Source of the DNA: Arthrobacter sp. MYb229
Lineage (GTDB): Bacteria > Actinomycetota > Actinomycetes > Actinomycetales > Micrococcaceae
Assembly (NCBI RefSeq): GCF_002975405.1
Contig: NZ_PCPS01000002.1
Span: 62,001-126,000 of the forward strand
Length of the DNA: 64,000 nt
Direction of reading: 5' to 3'
The notes under the pieces were generated by a model, which did not search any database, was not told the origin of the DNA, and saw only the letters and a list, made by a program, of their open reading frames with translations. How positions within the stretch are numbered: the first letter of the stretch is position 1; every line of letters begins with the position of its first letter. Below, in pieces: positions 9,143-17,791 of this stretch. The position numbers were made by a program, and so were the translations under genes.

Positions 9143-9933
9143 TTCAGCAGATCCTCGATGACCTGCGCGACTCCGTCTGCCTCGAGGGTATCCGCGGTGT
9201 GCTGCGCGGTGGCCAAGGCCAGCGGGTGGCCCGAGGCCATCGCATAACCGTGGCCTGCGTATTCGAGCATCTCGAGGTCGTTGGGCATATCCCCAAAGGC
9301 CATGACTTCATCGGCGGTAATGCCCAGCTCGCGGCAGTACACATCGAGAGTGGTGGCCTTGTGGATGTCGACGTGGGCCATTTCCAGCAGCGAAACATCG
9401 AATGCGGAGTGAGTGACCGAAAGAAGCTTTTCCAGTTCCGGGGCGACGGCAGCGTAGAACTCATCGATGGGCAGCGTTTTGGAGCGGGCCAAAAACTTCA
9501 CGATGCCTTCCTGGTCGATGGCTTCCGAGTCTAGCTCCAATACCGACTGGCTGCCAAGGGTCCGGTGGCGTTCGGCAAAATTTTCGCCCAGGTGCAATCC
9601 GCGAGTGGTCTCGGCCGCAAAGGCGGCGTCCGGTTCATGCTTCAGAATAATTTCGGCCGCCATTCTGGCGGTGGCCGAGCTGAGCGTGCGGGACCAGATC
9701 ACGCGGTCTTGCTCTAGGTCATAGAGCACGGCCCCATTGGAACAGATCACCGTCCCCATCCCGCCGAAGGCCTCGATGATGGGGGTGAGCCAGCGGAACG
9801 GCCGGCCGGTGACGAAGACGATATGAATTCCGGCCTCGCGGGCGTCCAAGAAGGCGCGACGGGTGCGGTCGCTGATGCTGCCATCGCGCGCCACGATGGT
9901 CCCGTCGAGATCCGAGGCGATCAGCTTGATCAT
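9139..9933 (-). CDS. Cof-type HAD-superfamily phosphatase
   Basis: 264 aa. Motif I SDLDGT (residues 7-12, nucleophile Asp), motif II FVTGRP, and motif IV with GDMPNDLEML mark a class II (C2B cap, Cof/YbiV) HAD hydrolase. These cytosolic enzymes remove phosphate from small sugar phosphates or cofactors. The gene is coupled by 4-bp overlaps on both sides with the PfkB kinase gene and the GDPD gene, so it probably belongs to the same sugar-phosphate metabolism. Confidence 0.92.
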   Translation of the reverse strand: MIKLIASDLDGTIVARDGSISDRTRRAFLDAREAGIHIVFVTGRPFRWLTPIIEAFGGMGTVICSNGAVLYDLEQDRVIWSRTLSSATARMAAEIILKHEPDAAFAAETTRGLHLGENFAERHRTLGSQSVLELDSEAIDQEGIVKFLARSKTLPIDEFYAAVAPELEKLLSVTHSAFDVSLLEMAHVDIHKATTLDVYCRELGITADEVMAFGDMPNDLEMLEYAGHGYAMASGHPLALATAQHTADTLEADGVAQVIEDLLK

Positions 9934-10835
9934 GAAAGCTCCTCGCGGCTCGGCGGGTTCGCGCCGGCGCGTCCCACGGTGACCGACGCCGCGCGGGCGG
10001 CAAAATCCAGGGCCTGGTTGAGCTGATCCACCGCAAGCCGGGCCAGCCTTTCACGGTTCGACGCGCCGATCAGCCCATGTTCGGCCAGCCAGCACAGCAG
10101 GGCGGCGGTGAAGGTGTCCCCGGCGCCCACGGTGTCCGTGACCTCGACGGCCTGTGCGGTGTGTTCCGATTCGCCCGCGCGCACCACTCCCCAGGAGCCG
10201 CGCGACCCGGCGGTTGCCACGACGATCGCCGGACCCATAGCCAACCAGGCGCGGGCCGACTCGTGCACCGTACGCATCGGGTAGAGCCATTTCAGGTCGA
10301 TCCCCGAAACCCGAACGACATCCGCCTGGCCCACGAATTGCTCCACCTCGGCAACAGTTTGGGCGTGGTTGGTCACCAGCGAGGGGCGCAGGTTCGGGTC
10401 ATAGCTGATGGTGGCGTGGCTCCGGGCGGCTGCCAGCAAGGGGAGCAGCTCGTCGGGGCTGAAGAGCGTGGCAATGGATCCGGTGTGCACCAGCTCGGAG
10501 TCCTGGGCCAGTTCGGGGCCGATGGTGGGCATCTGCCAGAAGGCGTTAAATGCGAAGGTCGCGCCGCCGGCGGGGTCCAGGATTCCGTGGGCGATCACCG
10601 TCGGCTCGTCGTCCGCGCCACCGAGGTACTTGACCTCGTTCTCCGCCAGGAAGCGTTCGATTTTTGCGCCCTTTTCGTCCTGCCCCCAGCGGGTGATCAG
10701 GGTGCCCGGGTAGCCTAGGCGGGCCAGTGAGACGGCAACGTTCAGCGGGCTTCCGCCCACAAATTCTTGCGCCGGGGCAATTCCGGAGGCCAATACGTCG
10801 ACCAGCGCCTCGCCTATGACCGTCGGGTTCATCAT
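9930..10835 (-). CDS. PfkB-family carbohydrate kinase (fructokinase-like)
   Basis: 301 aa starting at the ATG pair at 10835/10832, preceded by AAAGGAG; a longer upstream frame overlaps the hydrolase gene and is rejected. The N-terminal substrate motif is FVGGSPLNVAVSLARLG and the C-terminal ATP/anion-hole signature is DTVGAGDTFTAALL with its catalytic Asp. It phosphorylates a sugar, likely a ketose such as fructose, using ATP. The start overlaps the stop of the upstream hydrolase gene (ATGATGA). Confidence 0.92.
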   Translation of the reverse strand: MMNPTVIGEALVDVLASGIAPAQEFVGGSPLNVAVSLARLGYPGTLITRWGQDEKGAKIERFLAENEVKYLGGADDEPTVIAHGILDPAGGATFAFNAFWQMPTIGPELAQDSELVHTGSIATLFSPDELLPLLAAARSHATISYDPNLRPSLVTNHAQTVAEVEQFVGQADVVRVSGIDLKWLYPMRTVHESARAWLAMGPAIVVATAGSRGSWGVVRAGESEHTAQAVEVTDTVGAGDTFTAALLCWLAEHGLIGASNRERLARLAVDQLNQALDFAARAASVTVGRAGANPPSREELS

Positions 10836-11506
10836 GCTCCTTTGTAGTGCAGCGGGTACAGCGCCTTGACGCACGCCTCCCACTGATGGCTGGACGGATC
10901 GATCCAAGTGAAATGGTCGCCGTCGAAAATCCGCAAGGAGTGTTGTTGGCCGAGTGCCGCCGCATGATCGGCCGCGCGCCGGGCAATTTTCACCGGGACA
11001 TCCGCATCGGCCCGTCCATGAAAGATTACGACACGCGCCCCCGTCGGCCATAATTCCACGGGGTTCAGCGTGGACAGATCACAGTCGCCAAGCATTTCGT
11101 TGACCGCGTCGTTGCTCAGCCGCAGCGTCCGGGCAAGCTGCAGATCGAGCAGGCCGGCCTGCGAAATCACCTGGCTGACCCGCTCCTCATGGGCGGCGAG
11201 CAGGCAGGCGAGGTGCCCGCCGGCGGAATGCCCGATCAGGGTGATCGGGCCTTCCTCCTTGATCAATGCCAGCGCAAGCCGGGCATCGGCCAGCATTTTT
11301 GCCGCGCTGCCCGGCCCGCGCCGGTATTCGAGGTTGTAGGTGGGGAAACCGCGTGCTGCCAGATCCAAGGCCAGCGGTTCACCGAGCTGCGCGGTGTACT
11401 TTTCGCGCCAATATCCGCCGTGGATGATCATCACCGCACCGAGCGCGGTGGCCTCCTGCGGCGCGTAGAAGCGCAGCCATTGGTCCTGATGCGCCCCGTA
11501 GTGCAT
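10832..11506 (-). CDS. Alpha/beta hydrolase (esterase/kynurenine-formamidase-like)
   Basis: 224 aa. The oxyanion-hole motif HGGYW and nucleophile elbow GHSAGG are clear; FDGDHFTW near the C-terminus provides the catalytic His, with FHGRADADVP upstream for the acid. The HGG...GHSAGG layout matches the hormone-sensitive-lipase/BD-FAE/kynurenine formamidase group. Substrate unknown. It is the second gene of a leftward run beginning with the enoyl-CoA hydratase gene (2 bp gap). Confidence 0.88.
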   Translation of the reverse strand: MHYGAHQDQWLRFYAPQEATALGAVMIIHGGYWREKYTAQLGEPLALDLAARGFPTYNLEYRRGPGSAAKMLADARLALALIKEEGPITLIGHSAGGHLACLLAAHEERVSQVISQAGLLDLQLARTLRLSNDAVNEMLGDCDLSTLNPVELWPTGARVVIFHGRADADVPVKIARRAADHAAALGQQHSLRIFDGDHFTWIDPSSHQWEACVKALYPLHYKGA

Positions 11507-11508
11507 GG

Positions 11509-12297
11509 CTAGTTTCCGGGGAAGTTCGCGGCGCGTTTCTCAACGAAGGCCGCCCGGCCCTCTACGGAATCGGCGGTGTTAAAGGCCTCGTGGAAGCTCT
11601 GTGCCTCCAGCTCGAGAGCGTCATGGACGTTGACCGAGTCCATTTTGACCATGGCGCGCTTGGCGTTCGCCACGGCGGTCGGGGAAACCTTGGCCATCTC
11701 TTCGATGGTCGCGACGGCTTCGGTCAGCAGTTCTTCCGGGGCTACCAGGCGGTTAGCCAGGCCGATGCGCAGTGCCTCATCGGCCTTGATCCGGCGGCCG
11801 GTGAAGATCAATTCGCGGGCCATCGCATTGCCCACGCGGCGTGGCAGGCGTACCGATCCACCGAAGCCGGGCACCAGGCCGAGGGTGACCTCCGGCTGTC
11901 CGAAACTTGCCTTCTGCGAGGCGTAGATGAAGTCGCAGGCCAAGGCCAGTTCGCACCCGCCACCCAGGGCGAATCCGTTGACCGCGGCGATCACCGGCAA
12001 CTGCAGCGACTCGAGCCGCTCGGTGACCTGGTGCATGCGTCGGCCATAGGCCTCGGCCGCAGTCGCGTCCATCGTATTCATCTGCACGATATTTGCCCCG
12101 GCCACAAAGGCTTTCTCTCCCGCGCCGGTGATGACCACTCCGCGGTGCTTGAACCCGCTGGCTTCAAGGTAGTCGACGGCCCGCTCGAGGTCTGCAACGA
12201 CCTCCAGGGCCAGTGCGTTCATCGAGGCAGGCCGGTTGATGGTGATAATCAGGGCGCTGCCCTGGGTGCTCAGACTGAGGGTATCGAGTTGCTCCAT
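11509..12297 (-). CDS. Enoyl-CoA hydratase/isomerase family protein
   Basis: 262 aa crotonase fold. The CoA/oxyanion segment AGANIVQMN and the second oxyanion segment GFALGGGCELALACDF are present. Both catalytic glutamates of hydratases can be placed: the Glu in GGCELAL and the Glu in FGQPEVTLGLVPGFGG. It hydrates trans-2-enoyl-CoA in fatty-acid beta-oxidation. Start is an ATG at 12297. It leads the leftward run into the hydrolase and kinase genes, though a functional link is uncertain. Confidence 0.92.
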   Translation of the reverse strand: MEQLDTLSLSTQGSALIITINRPASMNALALEVVADLERAVDYLEASGFKHRGVVITGAGEKAFVAGANIVQMNTMDATAAEAYGRRMHQVTERLESLQLPVIAAVNGFALGGGCELALACDFIYASQKASFGQPEVTLGLVPGFGGSVRLPRRVGNAMARELIFTGRRIKADEALRIGLANRLVAPEELLTEAVATIEEMAKVSPTAVANAKRAMVKMDSVNVHDALELEAQSFHEAFNTADSVEGRAAFVEKRAANFPGN

Positions 12298-12339
12298 ATG
12301 GCCTACTCTCTCATGTCTCTAGCGTGGCTGACTAGGTTA

Positions 12340-13059
12340 TTATCGGCGCTTGCGGGATTTAGCCCCGCCCGAGCGCGCTTTGGCCTTAGTTTGTTTTTCC
12401 TGCTTTGCGCGCAGCTTCGCCTTTTCCTTGGCCGCCGCACGCAGCTTGTCATTGACCGCTTTGGCTTCTTGCTGGGTGCTGCGCACCGAGGCCTGGCGGG
12501 AGGAGTTTGCGCTGCGTCCGCGGACGATGCCGATGAATTCGTCGACCAGTTCGGTGTCGGCCAGCCCGGTGGGCCAGGCGATCCCGATTTGCGTTCTCGC
12601 TCCGCCCTCGATGAGGCGATAGACCACGTCTTTGCGCTGGTACAGCCGGGCGATGCTCTGCGGAACGCGCAGCACCTGCGCGCCGGAGGCGACAACTTCC
12701 ATCGCGATCGGGATCCCGCCGGCTTCTTCCGGGTACTCGGACAGGTCAAGCTGCGGGAATTTCGCCACTTCCTGCTCGTCGATGGTTTCCTCGTGGTATT
12801 CGACGTCGTGGTCTTTGGCCGCGCAGACGACCTCGAGCTCTTCGTAGAGCGGAATGAGATGCCGCGTGGCGTCCTTCGGCGAATCCCCGACGTAGCGCAC
12901 GAAGACGGCATCGGCCTGATCGGTTGCCAGCAGGCCGAGGATGTCCTCGCCGTCATAACGCGAAGCCTGGAATTCGACCTGCGGGTAGCGTTCGGTGAAG
13001 CGATCCATCCACTTGCCCGGGGTGACGCCTGCTACGTAGGAAACTCGAAGTTTTTGCAC
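12340..13059 (-). CDS. LysR-type substrate-binding-domain protein lacking the DNA-binding domain, with basic tail
   Basis: 239 aa from a GTG. The sequence begins directly with an effector-domain beta strand (LRVSYVAGVTPGKWMDRF) and continues like the C-terminal periplasmic-binding-like domain of LysR regulators. No N-terminal winged helix is present. From about residue 195 the protein turns into a Lys/Arg/Ala-rich helical tail ending KSRKRR. It may act as a small-molecule sensor or nucleic-acid-associated protein; function is unknown. It is isolated on the minus strand, 42 bp from the enoyl-CoA hydratase gene. Confidence 0.7.
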   Translation of the reverse strand: MQKLRVSYVAGVTPGKWMDRFTERYPQVEFQASRYDGEDILGLLATDQADAVFVRYVGDSPKDATRHLIPLYEELEVVCAAKDHDVEYHEETIDEQEVAKFPQLDLSEYPEEAGGIPIAMEVVASGAQVLRVPQSIARLYQRKDVVYRLIEGGARTQIGIAWPTGLADTELVDEFIGIVRGRSANSSRQASVRSTQQEAKAVNDKLRAAAKEKAKLRAKQEKQTKAKARSGGAKSRKRR

Positions 13060-13105
13060 GGTTAAAGCCTACTGGTCTTTTGCTGGGGTGCGGTGCGGTT
13101 AAAGC

Positions 13106-13143
13106 ACTGCGGCGGGCCGGGAAAGATCCGTGCCCGCCGCAGT
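13106..13143 (-). terminator. Hairpin downstream of universal stress protein gene
   Basis: 12-bp perfect GC-rich stem (ACTGCGGCGGGC with its complement) and a 14-nt loop, 11 bp past the stop codon. The trailing T run is weak (GCTTTAACC), so termination efficiency is uncertain. Confidence 0.6.
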
Positions 13144-13154
13144 TCAAGCTTCGC

Positions 13155-13586
13155 TTACTTGTCGGTCTTGACCACAAGCACGTCGCATGGTGCCGAGTGG
13201 GCTACCGAGGAGGCGACCGAGCCGAGCACGCGGCCCAGACCCTTCATGCCCACGTTGCCGACGACGATCATCGATGCGCCGCGGTCGGTTGCATCGGCGA
13301 TCAGGACGTCGCCTGGCTTGCCGTGGCCGGCAGCGGCGCTGATCTTCACGCCTGGCACCGCGTTGCGCACGTCATTTGCCACACGCTGGGCCAGCTTGCG
13401 AGCCTGCTCGGCGTCGTCGAGGATCCAGGTGTCGCTGCCGATGGAGACGACCTCGGTGTTGTCCGAGGCGTGAGCGGTGAGCACCACCAGATCGGCGTCG
13501 AGCTTCACGGCAAGTTCGGCGGCCCGGCGAGCTGCACGCTGAGCGGTTTCGGAACCGTCAACACCTACGAGGATGGTTTCAGACAT
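13155..13586 (-). CDS. Universal stress protein (UspA family)
   Basis: 143 aa from the ATG at 13586, chosen because AAGGAG precedes it; the longer frame adds 15 unlikely residues. It starts with the typical ILVGVDGSE, and the C-terminal ATP-binding signature GNVGMKGLGRVLGS fits the ATP-binding USP subgroup. Cytosolic stress-response protein of unknown target. It is monocistronic, with a terminator-like hairpin just after it. Confidence 0.92.
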   Translation of the reverse strand: MSETILVGVDGSETAQRAARRAAELAVKLDADLVVLTAHASDNTEVVSIGSDTWILDDAEQARKLAQRVANDVRNAVPGVKISAAAGHGKPGDVLIADATDRGASMIVVGNVGMKGLGRVLGSVASSVAHSAPCDVLVVKTDK

Positions 13587-13663
13587 TATTTCTCCTTGAG
13601 TTTTGGATTGCTTCGGAAGTATTCGAGGCATACACCAACTGTGATGCCTACCACTTTATGTGC

Positions 13664-14362
13664 TTAGTTGGCTTTTTGTCGCAAAAAGTCCACGGCGCGC
13701 TGCCAGGCGAGGTCCGCGAGCTGGGCGTCGTAATTGCCCGCCGGGTTCTCGTCGTTGTGGAATGCGTGCTTGGCGTCGTAGTAGAAGTACTGCACCTCGG
13801 CACCGGATTCACGGCGGATCCGTTCCTCCTGGGCCTTGGCCTCGGCGGCCGGGTAGGAGTCGTCGAAGTTCGCGTAGTGACCCTGGATTGCCGCGCGCAC
13901 GCCGCTGAATTCATTGGGCACACCCTGGCCGACACCGTAGAACGGAACCGCAGCGCCGATCTTTTCGCCCTGCTGAGCGGCCAGTTGCAAGACGAAACCG
14001 CCACCCATGCAGAATCCAATGGCTCCCAGCTTGCCGCTGGTGACATGGTCGCTGGCGAGCAGGTAGTCCACCGCACCAGAGAGGAGCTCTGCGCCCTTTT
14101 CCTCGGGCAGTTCGGACATCATCCTGCCGGCCTCGTCGCCATCATGGGTGATCGAGCCGCCGTAGAGATCCGGAGCCAAGGCGACAAAGCCCTGGTCGGC
14201 GAGCCGGTCTGCGATATCGCGAATATGGTCGGTGAGCCCCCACCATTCTTGGATCACGATGACGCCGGGGCCTTTACCGGACTCGGGAAGCGCAAGATAG
14301 CCGTGCGCCTGCGTTCCGGACGATTCGAAGGTTACGTTCTGGTGCGGGGTTTTGACTGCCAC
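13664..14362 (-). CDS. Dienelactone hydrolase family protein
   Basis: 232 aa from a GTG start. The Cys nucleophile elbow is GFCMGGG, with IQEWWGL near the N-terminus and KHAFHND carrying the catalytic His, as in carboxymethylenebutenolidase. Members hydrolyse dienelactone in chlorocatechol breakdown, but many housekeeping paralogues have unknown substrates. No aromatic-degradation genes are beside it, so a specific pathway is not assigned. Confidence 0.9.
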   Translation of the reverse strand: MAVKTPHQNVTFESSGTQAHGYLALPESGKGPGVIVIQEWWGLTDHIRDIADRLADQGFVALAPDLYGGSITHDGDEAGRMMSELPEEKGAELLSGAVDYLLASDHVTSGKLGAIGFCMGGGFVLQLAAQQGEKIGAAVPFYGVGQGVPNEFSGVRAAIQGHYANFDDSYPAAEAKAQEERIRRESGAEVQYFYYDAKHAFHNDENPAGNYDAQLADLAWQRAVDFLRQKAN

Positions 14363-14453
14363 TTCGCCTCCTGAGCTGTATTTATCTCCAGTCTATGCAT
14401 GGCGGTGCGCTTTGGCATTGACTGTCATCACAATTAGCTGGATTTTGCCGAAA

Positions 14454-15413
14454 CTACGCTGTTAGCTCGACCTCACCGATTCGCTCCAGGGCGTCGACAA
14501 CTAGATCCCAGAAGCGTTCGTGATCCAGATCCACGGCCACCGAGGTATGGCAGTCGGCCGAGGCCGGGGCACGGAAGTCAGCTACCGTCATCCCCAGGGT
14601 CAGTTCGCCGCGCAGTTCAACGCTGACCGGCGCGCGCAGGGTACGCACCACGGTTGGATCGATCACATATGCCACGGCGCAGGGATCATGCACCGGCGGG
14701 GCGTCGAAACCCTGGTGGTCATGATAGGCCTGAGCGAAGAAGTCCATAAGCTCGCGCACGAACTTCGCCGGGCCGGTGCCGATTTGCTCGATGCGCCGCA
14801 CGACGTCCTTGGTGGCCAGCGCCTGGTGCGTGAGATCCAAGCCCACCATGACCACCGGCCAGTTCTCATTGAAGACGATATGCGCCGCTTCGGGGTCGAT
14901 CTTGATGTTGAATTCGGCCACGGCGCTCCAGTTTCCGGTGTGGTAGCCGCCGCCCATCAGCACAACCTCGCGCACGCGCTCGACGATGCGTGGCTCGCGG
15001 CGCACCGCCAACGCGATATTGGTCAACGCTCCGGTAGGTACCAGCGTGATCTCGCCCGGTTCGTGCGACATGATCGTCTCGATGATCAGGTCCACCGCAT
15101 GGCGCTCGTCCAATTCGATGCGCGGCTTAGGCTGGGCCGGGCCGTCCATCCCGGAGTCACCATGCACCTGGGGAGCGGTTTCGATATTGCGCACCAGCGG
15201 GCGCGCGCACCCGGCAGCGAATGGCACCCCGGTGATCCCGGCGATGGTGCCCACCGCCAGTGCGTTGTCGGTGACTTTTTCCAGCGTCTGATTGCCGACG
15301 ACGGTAGTTACCGCAAGCAGCTCGATCTGCGGATTTCCGTGAGCCAACAGGATGGCGACCGCGTCGTCGTGCCCTGGGTCGCAGTCAAGGATGATCTTAC
15401 GTGGTGTGCTCAT
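14454..15413 (-). CDS. Inosine-uridine-preferring nucleoside hydrolase family protein
   Basis: 319 aa. The Ca2+/ribose site DCDPGHDDA lies at residues 10-18, with VLMGGGYHTGNW and the later HDPCAVAYV completing the IunH fold. It splits the N-glycosidic bond of nucleosides to give ribose and a base. It is divergent from a LacI-family regulator gene with an operator-like palindrome between them (15497-15510), which suggests local repression relieved by a nucleoside or ribose. Confidence 0.93.
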   Translation of the reverse strand: MSTPRKIILDCDPGHDDAVAILLAHGNPQIELLAVTTVVGNQTLEKVTDNALAVGTIAGITGVPFAAGCARPLVRNIETAPQVHGDSGMDGPAQPKPRIELDERHAVDLIIETIMSHEPGEITLVPTGALTNIALAVRREPRIVERVREVVLMGGGYHTGNWSAVAEFNIKIDPEAAHIVFNENWPVVMVGLDLTHQALATKDVVRRIEQIGTGPAKFVRELMDFFAQAYHDHQGFDAPPVHDPCAVAYVIDPTVVRTLRAPVSVELRGELTLGMTVADFRAPASADCHTSVAVDLDHERFWDLVVDALERIGEVELTA

Positions 15414-15496
15414 TTGCGCCCTTGATCCGCCCGATAGCCGGCTATCGGGAGTTCGATGTGTGGTTACCCTTGATTCTTCCTCGGATAACGCAAAGC

Positions 15497-15510
15497 GTCA
15501 AGCGCTTAAC
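15497..15510. promoter_or_regulatory. LacI-family operator-like palindrome
   Basis: GTCAAGCGCTTAAC is a near-perfect 14-bp palindrome with the AAGCGCTT core common to LacI/CcpA/PurR-type operators. It lies in the 139-bp divergent space between the nucleoside hydrolase and the LacI-family gene, so autoregulation plus control of the hydrolase is likely. Confidence 0.65.
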
Positions 15511-15552
15511 TCCCGACGTTGCGCACGCTCGACGGCGCACTAGGATGGAGCC

Positions 15553-16596
15553 ATGAACAATGGTGATTCGCCGAAGCAAACCCAGCCAGCGCGCAAGGTC
15601 ACCGCTGCCATGGTCGCGGCCCATGCTGGAGTTTCCACGGCAACTGTCTCGCTGGTGGCGAACGGCAAGTCCAGCGGCCGAGTCTCCAAAAGAAATGAAG
15701 CCCGAGTTCGCGAGTCGATTCGCGAACTCGGATACTACGTAGACAGCATCGGCAGCTCGCTGGCACGCGGGGTCAGCTCGCTGGTCATTCTGGTGGCCCC
15801 GGATATTTCAAACCCCTTCTTCGCCAAGCTCATCGCCGGAGTTCGCGGGGTCCTCGGGGAGGACTACCAGCTGCTGCTTTCGGTCACCGACGCCGGCCTA
15901 TCACCGAGCGCCGCCGAAACCCGGCGCCTGCTGGGCTTGCGCCCGGCCGGATTGCTCGTCCATGCACCTACACCTGAATTCCTTGCCGAGCTATCCAGCC
16001 CCCTGCCAATGATCGCCCTCGATGCACCGGATGCGCCAGAAAATGTTCCATCGGTAAATTTTGACGTGCTCCAAGGCGCACGGGACGTGGCGGCGCACCT
16101 CGCCGCACAGGGTCACCGCAAGGTTGGCTATCTGGACGCAAACACCGGAACCGCCACCCTGCGCATGCGGCGCGAAGCCTTTCTGAGCGCGGCGGCCGAA
16201 CACGGCATGGAAGTTCCGGCGGACGCAATCAGGTCCTCAACCATTGAAATGGGAGACGCGGCAGCGACCTTCTCCGCGAACTGGAAGCAGTGGAAACACG
16301 CGGGCATCACGGCGTTGGCCTGCGCCACAGATACGCACGCCTACGGCGTATTGCATGGAGCAAGCGTCGTGGGAGTGCGGATCCCCCAAGAGTTGGCGGT
16401 CACCGGCTTCGATGACCTGCCTTTTTCCGCCACCTCAAACCCTTCGCTGACCAGCGTTCGCCTCGACGCCCAAGCCGTAGGCATTGAGGCTGCCCAGGCA
16501 TTGCGCACCCTGATCGAGGGCAAGGACCTCGAGCGATTCCAATTGCTGCTTTCCAGCGAACTGATGGTTCGCGCCTCGAGCGGTGGGGCCCAATAA
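15553..16596 (+). CDS. LacI-family transcriptional regulator
   Basis: 347 aa. The N-terminal HTH is VTAAMVAAHAGVSTATVSLV, followed by the hinge (ELGYYVDSIGSSLARG) that inserts into the minor groove. The periplasmic-binding-like sensor domain (LVILVAPDISNPFFAKL, later VTGFDDLPFS) runs to the C-terminus. The probable targets are its own promoter and the divergent nucleoside hydrolase through the 15497-15510 site. The effector is presumably a nucleoside, ribose or purine, by neighbourhood only. Confidence 0.93.
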   Translation: MNNGDSPKQTQPARKVTAAMVAAHAGVSTATVSLVANGKSSGRVSKRNEARVRESIRELGYYVDSIGSSLARGVSSLVILVAPDISNPFFAKLIAGVRGVLGEDYQLLLSVTDAGLSPSAAETRRLLGLRPAGLLVHAPTPEFLAELSSPLPMIALDAPDAPENVPSVNFDVLQGARDVAAHLAAQGHRKVGYLDANTGTATLRMRREAFLSAAAEHGMEVPADAIRSSTIEMGDAAATFSANWKQWKHAGITALACATDTHAYGVLHGASVVGVRIPQELAVTGFDDLPFSATSNPSLTSVRLDAQAVGIEAAQALRTLIEGKDLERFQLLLSSELMVRASSGGAQ

Positions 16597-17112
16597 CTAC
16601 TCGATGAGCTTTCCGCTCTTGGCAACTTCCGGATCGGTGCAGGAAGACAGGTCAAAGCAGCAGGGGCGCCGTTTGCCGTCGCGCAGCTTGGAAATGCTGA
16701 CCTCCACCCGCCGCTGACGCGTCGCGGCGTTCTTCGTCGATTTGACCCACCGCGCCCATTCCCATCTGGCCATGGGGGTCAGCCCTTCCCAGGTGTCCTG
16801 CAGATCGCTCGCGTCCTCAAGGGCGCCGGCTAGATCTTCCGGGAGGGTTACCTCGGGCCACTGCTCGGCGATCGTCACCTGCAATATGGGTCTCTGCCCG
16901 AGTTCAAGACCAAGCTGTTCGGCAGGCAGCCAATGTCCACGCCGCCCATCTGGCTCCACGACGACACTTTGGTTTGAATCCACCAGCCGCACAGCCACCT
17001 GGCCGCGACTGGGAAGTTTTTGACTGGATTCTTGATCGAAGCGCAATACCAGTCGATCCTCGACTTGGTGCACAGTTCCGGCTAGTTCGATGCTTTGGTT
17101 AGTGCCTGCCAT
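16597..17112 (-). CDS. YdeI/OmpD-associated (OmdA) family protein with DUF1905-like N-terminus
   Basis: 171 aa from the ATG at 17112, preceded by a GGGGG stretch; a longer open frame upstream has different character and is not used. The C-terminal half has the OmdA landmarks (LTPMARWEWARWVKSTKN followed by an Arg-rich helix), and the N-terminal half resembles the DUF1905 beta domain. Family members are called bacteriocin-protection proteins, but the molecular role is unclear. Near the C-terminus is a Cys pair, RPCCFD. Confidence 0.75.
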   Translation of the reverse strand: MAGTNQSIELAGTVHQVEDRLVLRFDQESSQKLPSRGQVAVRLVDSNQSVVVEPDGRRGHWLPAEQLGLELGQRPILQVTIAEQWPEVTLPEDLAGALEDASDLQDTWEGLTPMARWEWARWVKSTKNAATRQRRVEVSISKLRDGKRRPCCFDLSSCTDPEVAKSGKLIE

Positions 17113-17383
17113 GATGCCCCCACCGTTTCGGTAATCCAATGAATCCGATTCTATGCGATGGGCGGTGAAGGAAATCTGTCCGGGCAGAAGGTCGGGAAAA
17201 GTGGTTCTTCCCACGCCCGGCGAATAATTTTTCTCGGTTCGGGAGAATGGCGCAGATAACGTGGAGCAAATCCGTGCGACGTTTTGCTCGGCTCGCTGGG
17301 AGTTGGGCATTCGCACCCCCAAGGAGCCTCCAGCTGCTATTTTGCGTCTTGAACCGAATCCAAGATCGCCCTGCGAGTTAACG
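17113..17383. other. Intergenic stretch without a recognisable gene
   Basis: Between the OmdA-like gene and the tRNA-Leu terminator I see no coding frame with a start and ribosome site, and no repeat. It probably holds the promoter of the OmdA-like gene. Confidence 0.6.
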
Positions 17384-17430
17384 AAAAGAACCCCTCACTT
17401 CGTCTTTTCAGACTAGTGAGAGGCTCTTTT
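17384..17430 (-). terminator. Terminator of tRNA-Leu
   Basis: 16-bp stem with two mismatches (AAAAGAACCCCTCACT pairing with AGTGAGAGGCTCTTTT) located 8 bp beyond the tRNA 3' end. On the minus strand it ends in a TTCTTTT run. A-rich and T-rich flanks on both sides make it potentially bidirectional. Confidence 0.75.
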
Positions 17431-17437
17431 TCTCATG

Positions 17438-17521
<84 letters not shown>

Positions 17522-17791
17522 ATGATTCCCGCTCTCGCGGCAACAAGAAATAGCTTACACGCACTTTTCGCCGTTCGCCTAATCAGAGGGCCCACATGTG
17601 CTTAGCGCCACATGAAACCTTTTGGGCCGTTGGGGCGTTGAATATGATGCCAGTCGTTCCTTCAAGGATATTTCCGGGAATTGCACAGCTGTAAACAGTA
17701 AGATCGATAATGAAGTTCTGTGTCTCGAAGGCATCAGACTAAGACCGCAAGGCCTTGAAACGCCGTGGACTACAGGAAAGGAGCACACGCA

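Noticed and set aside
11590-13065. 491-codon plus-strand frame
   Set aside because: Antisense to the enoyl-CoA hydratase and LysR-like genes; no recognisable motif.
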